A DNA stretch of 64,000 nucleotides from Pseudomonas sp. R76. Its GTDB lineage: Bacteria; Pseudomonadota; Gammaproteobacteria; Pseudomonadales; Pseudomonadaceae. The notes below the pieces were generated by a model, which saw nothing but the letters and a program-made list of their open reading frames with translations, made no database searches and was not told the origin of the DNA. A program made the translations under genes and the position numbers. Within the stretch, counting starts at the first letter, position 1, and each line of letters begins with the position of its first letter. Positions 8,064 through 16,690 of the stretch are shown here, piece after piece. The stretch spans positions 1,798,001 to 1,862,000 of the forward strand of contig NZ_CP019428.1 in the NCBI RefSeq assembly GCF_009834565.1, given 5' to 3'.

Positions 8064-8842
8064 TGGCTTACTCGACCAATGAAATGATGACCGTCGCCGC
8101 CGCGCGCCGCCTCAAGAACGGCTCGGTGTGCTTTGTCGGCATCGGCTTGCCCTCTAAAGCCGCCAACCTGGCGCGCCTGACCTCGTCGCCCGACGTGGTG
8201 CTGATCTACGAGTCCGGCCCGATAGGCGCCAAGCCAAGCGTGTTGCCACTGTCCATCGGCGATGGCGAGCTGGCCGAAACCGCCGACACCGTGGTGCCGA
8301 CCGGTGAGATTTTTCGCTACTGGCTGCAAGGTGGGCGCATCGACGTCGGTTTTCTCGGCGCCGCCCAGGTCGACCGCTTCGGCAATATCAACACCACCGT
8401 GGTCGGCGATTACCACCAGCCCAAAGTGCGCCTGCCAGGTGCCGGTGGTGCGCCGGAGATTGCCGGTTCGGCCAAGAGCGTGCTGATCATCCTCAAGCAG
8501 TCGGCGCGTTCGTTTGTCGACAAGCTCGACTTCATCACCTCGGTCGGCCATGGCGAAGGCGGCGATTCACGCAAACGCCTGGGCCTGCCGGGCGCCGGTC
8601 CCGTAGGGATTATTACCGACCTGTGCATCATGGAACCGGAAGCGGGCAGCCATGAGTTTGTGGTCACCGCGCTGCACCCTGGCGTAACCCGTGAGCAAGT
8701 GGTCGCGGCCACTGGTTGGGCGATTCGGTTTGCCGATCAGGTGGAAACGACTGACGAACCGACGGAGGTCGAACTGACCGCCCTGCGTGACCTTGAAGCC
8801 CGCACCGCCGCCGCCCATGGCCAAGCGCCAGGAGAAGCCTGA
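8063..8842 (+). CDS. pcaJ: 3-oxoadipate CoA-transferase subunit B
   Basis: A 259-residue beta subunit. The catalytic glutamate motif is in VVLIYESGPIGAKP near residue 50, the glutamate that forms the CoA thioester in this family. Downstream GGRIDVGFLGAAQVDRFGN is the conserved core. Its end overlaps the start of pcaF by the TGATG arrangement (TGA 8840-8842, ATG 8842-8844), so pcaI, pcaJ and pcaF are tightly coupled. No odd feature was seen. Confidence 0.95.
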   Translation: MAYSTNEMMTVAAARRLKNGSVCFVGIGLPSKAANLARLTSSPDVVLIYESGPIGAKPSVLPLSIGDGELAETADTVVPTGEIFRYWLQGGRIDVGFLGAAQVDRFGNINTTVVGDYHQPKVRLPGAGGAPEIAGSAKSVLIILKQSARSFVDKLDFITSVGHGEGGDSRKRLGLPGAGPVGIITDLCIMEPEAGSHEFVVTALHPGVTREQVVAATGWAIRFADQVETTDEPTEVELTALRDLEARTAAAHGQAPGEA

Positions 8843-10041
8843 TGCGCGAGGTATTTATCTGTGATGCCATCCGCACGCCCATTGGCCGATTTGGCGGTGG
8901 CTTGTCCACGGTGCGCGCCGATGACTTGGCGGCCTTGCCGATCAAGGCACTGATCGAGCGCAACCCGTCGGTGGACTGGTCGGCTGTCGACGAAGTGTTC
9001 CTCGGTTGCGCCAACCAGGCCGGCGAAGACAACCGCAACGTTGCGCGCATGGCGCTGTTGCTGGCGGGCCTGCCAGAGAGCATTCCCGGCGTGACCCTCA
9101 ACCGCCTGTGCGCCTCGGGCATGGACGCCATCGGCACGGCTTTCCGCGCCATTGCCAGCGGCGAAATGGAGCTGGCGATTGCCGGTGGCGTTGAGTCGAT
9201 GTCCCGCGCGCCATTCGTGATGGGCAAGGCCGATGCGGCGTTTTCACGCAACATGAAGCTGGAGGACACCACTATCGGCTGGCGTTTTATCAACCCGTTG
9301 ATGAAGGCCCAGTACGGCGTGGACGCGATGCCGCAGACCGCCGATAACGTCGCCGATGATTACAACGTGTCTCGCGCCGACCAGGACGCCTTCGCCCTGC
9401 GCAGCCAGCAACGCACTGCCGCCGCGCAGGCTGCCGGGTTCTTCGCTGAAGAAATCGTTGCGGTGCGGGTTGCGCACAAGAAGGGCGAGACCGTGGTGGA
9501 ACACGATGAGCATCCACGGGACACCACCCTGGAAGCCCTGGCCAAACTCAAGCCAGTGAATGGCCCGGACAAGACCGTAACCGCGGGTAATGCTTCTGGC
9601 GTGAACGATGGCGCGGCGGCACTGATACTCGCCTCCGCCGACGCGGTGAAAAAACACGGCCTGACCGCCCGCGCGCGCGTACTGGGTATGGCCAGCGCCG
9701 GTGTCGCACCACGGGTGATGGGGATTGGCCCGGTGCCGGCGGTGCGCAAGCTGGTGGAGCGCCTCGGTTTGGCGGTCACCGACTTTGACGTCATTGAACT
9801 CAATGAAGCCTTCGCCAGCCAAGGCCTGGCGGTGCTGCGTGAGTTGGGCATTGCCGACGACGCCCCCCAGGTCAACCCGAACGGCGGCGCCATCGCCCTC
9901 GGCCATCCGTTGGGCATGAGCGGCGCGCGGTTGGTGTTGACCGCGCTGCATCAGTTGGAAAAAACCGGTGGCAGCAAAGGCCTGGCGACCATGTGTGTAG
10001 GCGTCGGCCAAGGCTTGGCCCTGGCGATTGAACGCATCTAA
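8842..10041 (+). CDS. pcaF: 3-oxoadipyl-CoA thiolase
   Basis: A 399-residue thiolase that splits 3-oxoadipyl-CoA into succinyl-CoA and acetyl-CoA. The first catalytic cysteine is in LNRLCASGMDAIG near residue 90; GGVESMSRAP follows; the histidine is in NGGAIALGHPLGMSGAR near residue 350 and the second cysteine in MCVGVGQG near residue 385. Full length for PcaF. The start overlaps the pcaJ stop. pcaH follows after a 17-bp gap, so one transcript probably runs pcaIJFHG. Confidence 0.95.
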   Translation: MREVFICDAIRTPIGRFGGGLSTVRADDLAALPIKALIERNPSVDWSAVDEVFLGCANQAGEDNRNVARMALLLAGLPESIPGVTLNRLCASGMDAIGTAFRAIASGEMELAIAGGVESMSRAPFVMGKADAAFSRNMKLEDTTIGWRFINPLMKAQYGVDAMPQTADNVADDYNVSRADQDAFALRSQQRTAAAQAAGFFAEEIVAVRVAHKKGETVVEHDEHPRDTTLEALAKLKPVNGPDKTVTAGNASGVNDGAAALILASADAVKKHGLTARARVLGMASAGVAPRVMGIGPVPAVRKLVERLGLAVTDFDVIELNEAFASQGLAVLRELGIADDAPQVNPNGGAIALGHPLGMSGARLVLTALHQLEKTGGSKGLATMCVGVGQGLALAIERI

Positions 10042-10058
10042 AAAGAGAGGATTGCTCC

Positions 10059-10763
10059 ATGAGTGACAAGCCCGGATACCGGCGCCCGCAAGCGGGCACT
10101 CAACCTGATTACCTGCACCCGGCCTACCAGTCGACGAACCTGCGTTCGCCGTCCCAGCCATTGGTGTTTCTGCCGCATTCGCTGTCGGAAATTACCGGCC
10201 CGACCATCGGCGCCGAGCGCGTCAATGAGAAGGACAATGACCTGACTGCCCAGCACGAGGGCGAGCCTCAAGGTGAGCGCATCATCATTCATGGCCGCGT
10301 GCTGGATGAAAATGGCTTGCCGGTGCCAGGCATTCTGGTGGAGATCTGGCAGGCCAATGCTGCGGGCCGTTACAACCACAAGCGTGACCTGCACGATGCG
10401 CCACTGGACCCGAACTTCACCGGCACCGGTCGCACCGTTACCGACGCCGATGGCTGGTATCAGTTCCAGACCATCAAGCCCGGTGCGTACCCGTGGGGCA
10501 ACCATCACAATGCGTGGCGCCCGGCGCATATCCACTTTTCCCTGTTCGGCCCGAGCGTGCTGACGCGCCTGGTCACACAGATGTATTTCCCCGGCGACCC
10601 GCTGCTGGAGTACGACCCGATCTACAACTGTGTGCCGGACACCTCGGCCAAACAGCGCCTGATCGCCCGTTTTGACCTGGAAAAAACCATTCCTTCCTAT
10701 GCCCTCGGCTACCGCTGGGACATCGTCCTGCGCGGCCGCGACGCCACGCCGATGGAGAAATGA
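10059..10763 (+). CDS. pcaH: Protocatechuate 3,4-dioxygenase beta subunit
   Basis: A 234-residue intradiol dioxygenase beta chain. The four non-haem Fe(III) ligands of the family are identifiable: a tyrosine in AAGRYNHK, a tyrosine in PGAYPWGNHH, and two histidines in RPAHIHFS. The N-terminal domain begins with the PDYLHPAYQSTNLRSPSQPL pattern seen in PcaH. It lies 17 bp after pcaF, with AAGAGAGG upstream of the ATG, and its stop is followed one base later by the pcaG start. Confidence 0.96.
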   Translation: MSDKPGYRRPQAGTQPDYLHPAYQSTNLRSPSQPLVFLPHSLSEITGPTIGAERVNEKDNDLTAQHEGEPQGERIIIHGRVLDENGLPVPGILVEIWQANAAGRYNHKRDLHDAPLDPNFTGTGRTVTDADGWYQFQTIKPGAYPWGNHHNAWRPAHIHFSLFGPSVLTRLVTQMYFPGDPLLEYDPIYNCVPDTSAKQRLIARFDLEKTIPSYALGYRWDIVLRGRDATPMEK

Positions 10764-10764
10764 G

Positions 10765-11331
10765 ATGACACTCAATGCGACCACGTCCCACACCGTCGGG
10801 CCGTATTACCACATCGGCCTGACCTGGCTGAACCGCGAAGACCTGACCGTGCCGGCCACCCTTGGCGAACGCGTGGCCATCAGCGGGCAAGTGGTGGATG
10901 GCAACGGTGATGTCGTTAACGACGCCATGCTTGAAGTCTGGCAGGCCAATGCGGCCGGCAAGTACGACCACCCGGAGGATGAGCAGGACAAAGCCGTCGA
11001 CCCTCACTTCGAAGGTTTTGGCCGAGTGCCGGTGGATGCCGAAGGGCGCTTTCGCTTTACCACCATCAAGCCGGGCAGCGTGCCGGGGCTGAAAGGCACG
11101 ACCCAGGCGCCGCACCTGGTGGTGCTGGTGTTTGCGCGTGGGTTGGTGAAGCACCTGCTGACGCGGATTTATTTTGACGGCGAGGCGTTGAATGGCGACG
11201 ACCCGTTGCTCGCGTGCGTGCCTGCCGAGCGGCGCGGCACGTTGATTGCCCAGCAGGATGGGGCAGGGGTGTATCAGTGGAATGTGATTTTGCAGGGCAC
11301 AGATAAGGAAACGGTGTTCTTCGACTATTGA
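10765..11331 (+). CDS. pcaG: Protocatechuate 3,4-dioxygenase alpha subunit
   Basis: A 188-residue intradiol dioxygenase alpha chain, MTLNATTSHTVGPYYHIGLT at the start. It shares the fold of PcaH (LEVWQANAAGKYDH, then FTTIKPGSVPG) but lacks the paired iron-binding histidines, as expected since only the beta chain carries iron. ATG 10765 follows the pcaH stop by one base and is preceded by GGAGAAATGAG. Slightly short against the roughly 200 residues usual for the family. A palindromic repeat follows before pcaT. Confidence 0.95.
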   Translation: MTLNATTSHTVGPYYHIGLTWLNREDLTVPATLGERVAISGQVVDGNGDVVNDAMLEVWQANAAGKYDHPEDEQDKAVDPHFEGFGRVPVDAEGRFRFTTIKPGSVPGLKGTTQAPHLVVLVFARGLVKHLLTRIYFDGEALNGDDPLLACVPAERRGTLIAQQDGAGVYQWNVILQGTDKETVFFDY

Positions 11332-11336
11332 GACCC

Positions 11337-11443
11337 GATCGTTCCCACGCTCTGCGTGGGCATGCAGCCAGGGACGCTCTGCGTCCCAAAGCCTGACGCA
11401 GAGCGTCACAAAAGGCATTCCCACGCAGAGCGTGGGAACGATC
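11337..11443. repeat. Complex palindromic intergenic repeat, copy 2 (best preserved)
   Basis: Starts GATCGTTCCCACGC and ends GCGTGGGAACGATC. It contains four small hairpins in order, CCCACGC-TCT-GCGTGGG, GACGC-TCT-GCGTC, GACGC-AGA-GCGTC and CCCACGC-AGA-GCGTGGG, so the whole is an inverted repeat made of inverted repeats. It lies 6 bp past pcaG. Confidence 0.9.
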
Positions 11444-11519
11444 ACCAAAAGTCTGCTTGCGGAACATGGTTGTTGCAAAGTATGTCTAGGCTATAACCGT
11501 TCCCACTGAGTGAAAAAAC

Positions 11520-12815
11520 ATGACAACAACAACGAGTCACTACACCGGAGAAGAACGCAGCAAACGGATTTTTGCGATTGTCGGTGCTTCCTCCGGCAAC
11601 CTTGTCGAGTGGTTCGACTTCTACGTTTATGCCTTCTGCGCCATCTATTTTGCCCCGGCGTTTTTTCCGTCGGACGACCCTACGGTCCAACTGCTGAACA
11701 CCGCCGGCGTATTCGCTGCCGGGTTCCTGATGCGACCGATTGGCGGCTGGTTGTTTGGCCGCGTGGCCGACAAGCATGGCCGTAAAAACTCGATGATGAT
11801 CTCGGTGCTGATGATGTGCGCCGGCTCCCTGGTCATCGCCTTCTTGCCCACTTACAAAGACATCGGCGCCTGGGCGCCGGCCTTGCTGCTGGTGGCGCGT
11901 TTGTTCCAGGGCTTGTCGGTGGGCGGCGAATACGGCACCACCGCGACCTACATGAGTGAAATTGCCCTCAAGGGCCAGCGTGGCTTTTTCGCCTCGTTCC
12001 AGTATGTAACCCTGATCGGCGGGCAACTGCTGGCGGTACTGGTCGTGGTGATCCTGCAACAGTTTCTCAGCGAAGACGAACTGCGTGCCTGGGGCTGGCG
12101 GATTCCGTTTGTGATCGGCGCCATTGCGGCGGTGATCTCTCTGCTGCTGCGTCGCACCTTGAAAGAAACCACCAGCAAGGAAATGCGCGAAGACAAGGAC
12201 GCCGGCAGCATCGTTGCGCTGTTACGCGACCATGGCAAAGCGTTCGTTACCGTGCTGGGCTACACCGCCGGCGGCTCGCTGATTTTCTACACCTTCACCA
12301 CTTACATGCAGAAGTACCTGGTGAACACCGTCGGCATGCACGCCAAGACGTCGAGCTACATCATGACGGGCGCGCTGTTTCTCTACATGTGCATGCAGCC
12401 GCTGTTCGGCATGTTGGCGGACAAGATCGGCCGCCGCAATTCGATGCTCTGGTTTGCCGGTCTTGGCACGCTGTTCACCGTGCCGATTCTGCTGACCTTG
12501 AAAACCGTCAGCAGCCCGTTCCTGGCCTTTGTCCTGATCACCCTGGCGTTGGCGATTGTCAGCTTCTACACCTCGATCAGCGGCCTGGTCAAAGCGGAAA
12601 TGTTCCCGCCCCAGGTGCGTGCCTTGGGCGTGGGCCTGGCCTATGCGGTGGCGAATGCGATTTTTGGTGGTTCGGCGGAAGTCGTCGCGTTGAGCCTTAA
12701 ATCCATCGGCATGGAAAACGCCTTCTACTGGTATGTCACCGCGATGATGGCGATCGCCTTCCTGTTCAGCTTGCGCCTGCCGAAAGAGGCGGCGTACCTG
12801 CACCACGATCTATAA
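11520..12815 (+). CDS. pcaT: Dicarboxylate/beta-ketoadipate transporter, MFS (MHS family)
   Basis: A 431-residue major facilitator of the metabolite:proton symporter family. [17 protein letters not shown] in helix 1 and [13 protein letters not shown] in the 2-3 loop are signature stretches; a second loop motif, [11 protein letters not shown], is in the C-terminal half. In P. putida the pcaT product takes up beta-ketoadipate and related dicarboxylic acids. pcaB follows 10 bp downstream, so it belongs to the pcaTBD unit. The ribosome site is weak. The complex repeat separates it from pcaG. Confidence 0.92.
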   Translation: MTTTTSHYTGEERSKRIFAIVGASSGNLVEWFDFYVYAFCAIYFAPAFFPSDDPTVQLLNTAGVFAAGFLMRPIGGWLFGRVADKHGRKNSMMISVLMMCAGSLVIAFLPTYKDIGAWAPALLLVARLFQGLSVGGEYGTTATYMSEIALKGQRGFFASFQYVTLIGGQLLAVLVVVILQQFLSEDELRAWGWRIPFVIGAIAAVISLLLRRTLKETTSKEMREDKDAGSIVALLRDHGKAFVTVLGYTAGGSLIFYTFTTYMQKYLVNTVGMHAKTSSYIMTGALFLYMCMQPLFGMLADKIGRRNSMLWFAGLGTLFTVPILLTLKTVSSPFLAFVLITLALAIVSFYTSISGLVKAEMFPPQVRALGVGLAYAVANAIFGGSAEVVALSLKSIGMENAFYWYVTAMMAIAFLFSLRLPKEAAYLHHDL

Positions 12816-12825
12816 GGGACGCGTT

Positions 12826-14190
12826 ATGACACTGCGCACGAGCAACCAATTGTTCGACGCTTACTTCACCGCTTACAGCATGGCCGAAGTGTTCTGCGAT
12901 CAGGGGCGTTTGCAGGGCATGCTGGATTTTGAAGCGGCTCTGGCCCGGGCGCAGGCCCAGGTCGGGCTGATTCCGCAGGCCGCCGTTGCACCGATTGCCC
13001 AGGCCTGCCTGGCGTCTTTGTACGATGTGGATGCGCTCGGCGTGGCGATTGCCACGGCGGGCAATTCGGCGATCCCGTTGGTAAAGGCGCTGGGCAAGTT
13101 GATTGCCAGTGAAGATGCCGACGCCGAACGTTACGTGCATCTGGGTGCGACCAGCCAGGACGTGATGGACACTGGCCTGGTCCTGCAATTGCGCCGCGCG
13201 TTGGTGTTGATCGAAGCCGATTTGGCGCAATTGGGTGAAGTCCTTGCCCAGCAGGCCCAGCGTTATGCGAGCGTGCCGTTGGCCGGGCGCACGTGGTTGC
13301 AACACGCGACGCCGGTCACCCTGGGGATGAAAATCGCCGGTTGGCTGGGGGCGGTGACGCGCAGTCGCCAGCGCCTTGCCGAGCTGAAGCCGCGCCTGTT
13401 GGTGCTGCAATTCGGCGGCGCGTCCGGCACCCTGGCGGCGCTGGGTGAGCAGGCCATGCCCGTGGCCGAAGCCTTGGCGGCGGAGTTGCAGTTGAGCTTG
13501 CCCGAGCAACCCTGGCACACCCAACGCGATCGGCTGGTGGAGTTCGCCAGTGTGCTCGGCCTGATTGCCGGCAGCCTGGGTAAGTTGGGCCGTGATATCA
13601 GCCTGTTGATGCAGACCGAAGCGGCAGAGGTGTTTGAACCTTCGGCGCCCGGCAAAGGCGGTTCGTCGACCATGCCGCACAAACGCAACCCGGTGGGTGC
13701 CGCTGTGCTGATCAGCGCGGCGACCCGTGTGCCGGGGTTGGTCGCGACAATGTTCAGCGCCATGCCCCAGGAACACGAGCGCAGCCTGGGCCTGTGGCAC
13801 GCCGAATGGGAAACCTTGCCGGAGATTTGTCGGTTGGTGTCTGGTGCCTTGAAGCAGGCGTTGCTGGTGAGCGAGGGGTTGGAAGTCGCCCCTGAGCGCA
13901 TGGCGCACAACCTCGATTTGACTCAAGGCCTGGTGCTGGCAGAAGCCGTCAGCATCGTGCTGGCCCAGCGCTTGGGCCGCGACACCGCGCATCATCTGCT
14001 GGAGCAATGTTGCAAGCGCGCCGTCGCGCAAGGGCGCCATCTGCGCGCGGTGCTCGCGGACGAACCGCAGGTGACCGCCGAGTTGTCAGCGGTTGAACTG
14101 GACCGCCTGCTCGACCCTGCTCACTACCTGGGCCAGGCCCGCACCTGGGTCACCCGCGCGGTGGCCGACCATTTTGCATTGACCGCGTAA
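12826..14190 (+). CDS. pcaB: 3-carboxy-cis,cis-muconate cycloisomerase
   Basis: A 454-residue member of the fumarase/argininosuccinate-lyase superfamily that lactonises 3-carboxymuconate. The superfamily signature GGSSTMPHKRNPVG is present near residue 280, and LGATSQDVMDTG near residue 105 is the second conserved block. Length is normal. It lies 10 bp after pcaT and 10 bp before pcaD, which indicates a single message. Confidence 0.95.
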   Translation: MTLRTSNQLFDAYFTAYSMAEVFCDQGRLQGMLDFEAALARAQAQVGLIPQAAVAPIAQACLASLYDVDALGVAIATAGNSAIPLVKALGKLIASEDADAERYVHLGATSQDVMDTGLVLQLRRALVLIEADLAQLGEVLAQQAQRYASVPLAGRTWLQHATPVTLGMKIAGWLGAVTRSRQRLAELKPRLLVLQFGGASGTLAALGEQAMPVAEALAAELQLSLPEQPWHTQRDRLVEFASVLGLIAGSLGKLGRDISLLMQTEAAEVFEPSAPGKGGSSTMPHKRNPVGAAVLISAATRVPGLVATMFSAMPQEHERSLGLWHAEWETLPEICRLVSGALKQALLVSEGLEVAPERMAHNLDLTQGLVLAEAVSIVLAQRLGRDTAHHLLEQCCKRAVAQGRHLRAVLADEPQVTAELSAVELDRLLDPAHYLGQARTWVTRAVADHFALTA

Positions 14191-14200
14191 GGAGACCGCT

Positions 14201-14992
14201 GTGGCCTTTGTACAACTCGCCGAGGGCGAACTGCATTACCAACTGGATGGGCCAGTGGAAGCGCCGGTGTTGGTATTGTCCAACTCCCTGGGCACCGACC
14301 TGCATATGTGGGACATCCAGATCCCGGCTTTTACCGAGCATTTTCGTGTGCTGCGTTTCGACACCCGTGGCCACGGCAAGTCCCTGGTCACCGAGGGGCC
14401 GTACAGCATTGAGCAACTGGGCTACGACGTGATCGCGCTGCTGGATGCATTGGATATCCAGCGTGCGCATTTCTGTGGTTTATCCATGGGCGGCCTGATT
14501 GGGCAATGGTTGGGCATCCATGCCGGTGAGCGTTTGCAGCGCCTGGTGGTGTGCAACACCGCCGCCAGGATCGGCACACCGGAGGTGTGGAACCCGCGTA
14601 TCGAGATGGTCTTGCGTGAGGGTCCGGCAGCCATGGTGGCGTTGCGCGATGCGTCGATTGCGCGCTGGTTCACCGCCGATTTTGCCGCCGCCAACCCGCA
14701 CCAGGCCAAGCAGATTACCGACATGCTCGCGGCCACTTCGCCCAAGGGTTACGCCGCCAACTGCGCAGCGGTGCGTGATGCGGATTTCCGTGAGCAGGTG
14801 GCCTCGATCAAAGCGCCGACCTTGGTGATTGCCGGTACTGAAGATGCGGTCACACCGCCGGCCGGTAGCCACTTTATCCAGAACCATGTGAAGGGCGCCG
14901 AATACGCCGAGTTCTATGCGGCCCACCTTTCCAACGTCCAGGCCGGGGCTGATTTCAGTAACCGAGTACTGAAGTTCTTGCTGGCCGATTAA
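14201..14992 (+). CDS. pcaD: 3-oxoadipate enol-lactonase
   Basis: A 263-residue alpha/beta hydrolase. The nucleophile serine is S95 in CGLSMGGLIG, the acid is in GTEDAVTPPA near residue 212, and the histidine is in AAHLSNVQA near residue 245. HWD-type oxyanion residues sit early, around SNSLGTDLHMWD. The start is GTG at 14201, preceded by AAGGAGA. It opens the enol-lactone to 3-oxoadipate. A REP-type repeat follows before pcaC. Confidence 0.95.
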   Translation: MAFVQLAEGELHYQLDGPVEAPVLVLSNSLGTDLHMWDIQIPAFTEHFRVLRFDTRGHGKSLVTEGPYSIEQLGYDVIALLDALDIQRAHFCGLSMGGLIGQWLGIHAGERLQRLVVCNTAARIGTPEVWNPRIEMVLREGPAAMVALRDASIARWFTADFAAANPHQAKQITDMLAATSPKGYAANCAAVRDADFREQVASIKAPTLVIAGTEDAVTPPAGSHFIQNHVKGAEYAEFYAAHLSNVQAGADFSNRVLKFLLAD

Positions 14993-14997
14993 ACCCT

Positions 14998-15128
14998 GTG
15001 GCGAGCGAGCTTGCTCGCGCTGGACTGCGAAGCAGTCCCAAATCCGCCCATTCAAGTTTTCCGGTAAGAATGCGCATACCTGACTGGGGCTGCTGCGCAG
15101 CCCAACGGGAGCAAGCTCCCTCGCCACA
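14998..15128. repeat. Long REP pair, GCGAGCGAGCTTGCTCGC class, between pcaD and pcaC
   Basis: TGTGGCGAGCGAGCTTGCTC at the left and GAGCAAGCTCCCTCGCCACA at the right face each other around a spacer with its own short palindromes (GACTGCGAAGCAGTC and CTGCTGCGCAG). This is a different REP class from the others here. It splits the pcaTBDC unit and could affect pcaC expression. Confidence 0.85.
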
Positions 15129-15170
15129 AGGTATGCCGTTCTCCGGGCCATTTACGCTAAGGAGCTTTTT

Positions 15171-15566
15171 GTGGACGAGAAACAACGTTACGCCGACGGC
15201 CTGCAAGTGCGCCGCGAAGTGCTGGGCGACGCGCATGTCGACCGCAGCCTGAATGCCCTTACCGAGTTCAACAGCGAGTTCCAGGAAATGATCACCCGCC
15301 ACGCCTGGGGCGATATCTGGACCCGCCCCGGCCTGCCGCGGCACACCCGCAGCCTGATCACCATCGCCATGCTGATCGGCATGAACCGCAGTGAAGAGTT
15401 GAAGTTGCACCTGCGTGCGGCCGCGAGCAATGGCGTGACCCGCGCCGAGATCAAGGAAGTGCTGATGCAGAGCGCGATTTATTGCGGTATTCCGGCGGCG
15501 AATGCGACCTTCCATCTCGCCGAGTCGGTGTGGGATGAACTCGGCGTGGAGTCGCGGCAGGACTGA
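15171..15566 (+). CDS. pcaC: 4-carboxymuconolactone decarboxylase
   Basis: A 131-residue CMD-family protein that decarboxylates gamma-carboxymuconolactone to the enol-lactone. The conserved core is WTRPGLPRHTRSLITIAML and the helix EIKEVLMQSAIYCGIPAAN. The start is GTG at 15171 with AAGGAGC upstream. Length is typical. It is the last pca gene here, 178 bp after pcaD, with the repeat in between; a weak AAACACA/TGTGTTT hairpin at 15571-15590 may end the transcript. Confidence 0.94.
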   Translation: MDEKQRYADGLQVRREVLGDAHVDRSLNALTEFNSEFQEMITRHAWGDIWTRPGLPRHTRSLITIAMLIGMNRSEELKLHLRAAASNGVTRAEIKEVLMQSAIYCGIPAANATFHLAESVWDELGVESRQD

Positions 15567-15596
15567 ATTGAAACACACGCATCTGTGTTTGCTGGA

Positions 15597-16481
15597 TCAG
15601 TGTGAATCGGCATCCCATATCCAGTTCCACACTCCCGGCAAATGCACCTCTTCATTCACATCCTTCACCGTACGTGCCAGCGCCGCGCGTTCCAGCGTGG
15701 CGTGGTCGGTGTAGAACGGCTCGGCGGCGGTCTTCATGCCGTTGATCCGGGCGCTGTCCATCAGAATCTGCAAGTACTCCTGCATGTGCCGCGCGGTGTA
15801 GCGATTGATGTCATGAAAGGTCACCACCACCGGTATCACGCCATCCACCGTCGGCAGTTCGCCCAAGGCAATGCGCTCGCGCACCACTGACAGTTGCCGG
15901 TACAAATTCGCCCGCCGCCGTGGGCTGCCGTTGAAGCCCCAGATCTTGCCGTCATTGGCACTCAGGTCCGTCAGCAATACGTGCATGCCGTGGCGCTGGT
16001 AGGCGGCGAAGGTGCGCTTGTCATAGTTCCAGAACGGCGGGCGCACCAGCAGGGGCGATGCGCCAGTGATCGAGGCAATGTCCGCTGCGCCTTGGCTGAG
16101 GGTGCGTTCAAGCTCGGCGTCACTTAGCCAGCGGTGGTTGGTGTGAAACCCCGTGGCGGTGTGGAAGGCCAGGACGTGACCGGCTGCGTATTCACGCACC
16201 ATGGTCTTGCGACCCCGCGGGCTGCCACCGGAGCGCGACGCCTCGGTTTGCAGGAAGAACACCGCCTTGATGCCCGGCAGTATCGGGTTGTGCGCCAGGT
16301 CGGCTATCACTGAACGGCTCGGGTTGTTGTAGCCTGAAGCGCTGGGGCCGTCATCGAAGGTCAGCAGGAAGCGGATCGGGGCCTGGGCCTGCAAACGCTG
16401 TTCGGTCTGCGGCGTCAGGGCGATGGGCGCGCCGATGCAGCCGCTGAGCAGGATCGACAGAATGACAATGAGATAGTTCAT
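15597..16481 (-). CDS. Polysaccharide deacetylase-family lipoprotein
   Basis: A 294-residue product with a lipoprotein signal (MNYLIVILSILLSGCIG, lipobox LSGC), so it should be anchored to the outer or inner membrane from the periplasm. A NodB-type carbohydrate esterase domain follows: TFDDGPS near residue 41, the metal-binding histidine region around HTATGFHTNH, and the arginine motif VRPPFWNYD. It probably removes acetyl groups from peptidoglycan or an exopolysaccharide, but the substrate is not visible. It is convergent with pcaC, only 30 bp away, and lies downstream of the porin gene on the same strand. Confidence 0.82.
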   Translation of the reverse strand: MNYLIVILSILLSGCIGAPIALTPQTEQRLQAQAPIRFLLTFDDGPSASGYNNPSRSVIADLAHNPILPGIKAVFFLQTEASRSGGSPRGRKTMVREYAAGHVLAFHTATGFHTNHRWLSDAELERTLSQGAADIASITGASPLLVRPPFWNYDKRTFAAYQRHGMHVLLTDLSANDGKIWGFNGSPRRRANLYRQLSVVRERIALGELPTVDGVIPVVVTFHDINRYTARHMQEYLQILMDSARINGMKTAAEPFYTDHATLERAALARTVKDVNEEVHLPGVWNWIWDADSH

Positions 16482-16605
16482 GGCGGCCTGGGTTAAGAGG
16501 GTGATCCGTGTCGATGACCTCCATGTGTCGACTCAAGGGCGCGTGCACGATACAGCATGATCGCGCCGGCTATAACGGGTAAATGCTGCCGCTGGTCTTA
16601 AGGAT

Positions 16606-16668
16606 AGCGGGCTGTTGTCTCAGCCCGCTTTTCAGGTGTCAGCCGCGAACAGTTAACGCGCGCGGCTG
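16606..16668. terminator. Two hairpins downstream of the porin gene
   Basis: AGCGGGCT and AGCCCGCT pair around an 8-base loop (16606-16629), followed on the plus strand by TTTT. A second stem, CAGCCGCG with CGCGGCTG, follows. Either could end the minus-strand porin message, though the T-run favours the plus strand. Confidence 0.4.
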
Positions 16669-16690
16669 GAGCATGGCCTGACCAGGGCGT

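Noticed and set aside
8842..10041. pcaF as an acetyl-CoA acetyltransferase of fatty-acid metabolism
   Set aside because: The ATGA-type coupling with pcaIJ and the pathway context fit 3-oxoadipyl-CoA thiolase much better.
11337..11443. Possible insertion sequence or CRISPR
   Set aside because: No transposase and no regular direct repeats with spacers; the copies are single, palindromic and dispersed.
15571..15590. AAACACA/TGTGTTT hairpin after pcaC as a firm terminator
   Set aside because: The stem is only seven mostly A-T pairs and no T-run follows, so it is mentioned with pcaC but not called as its own feature.
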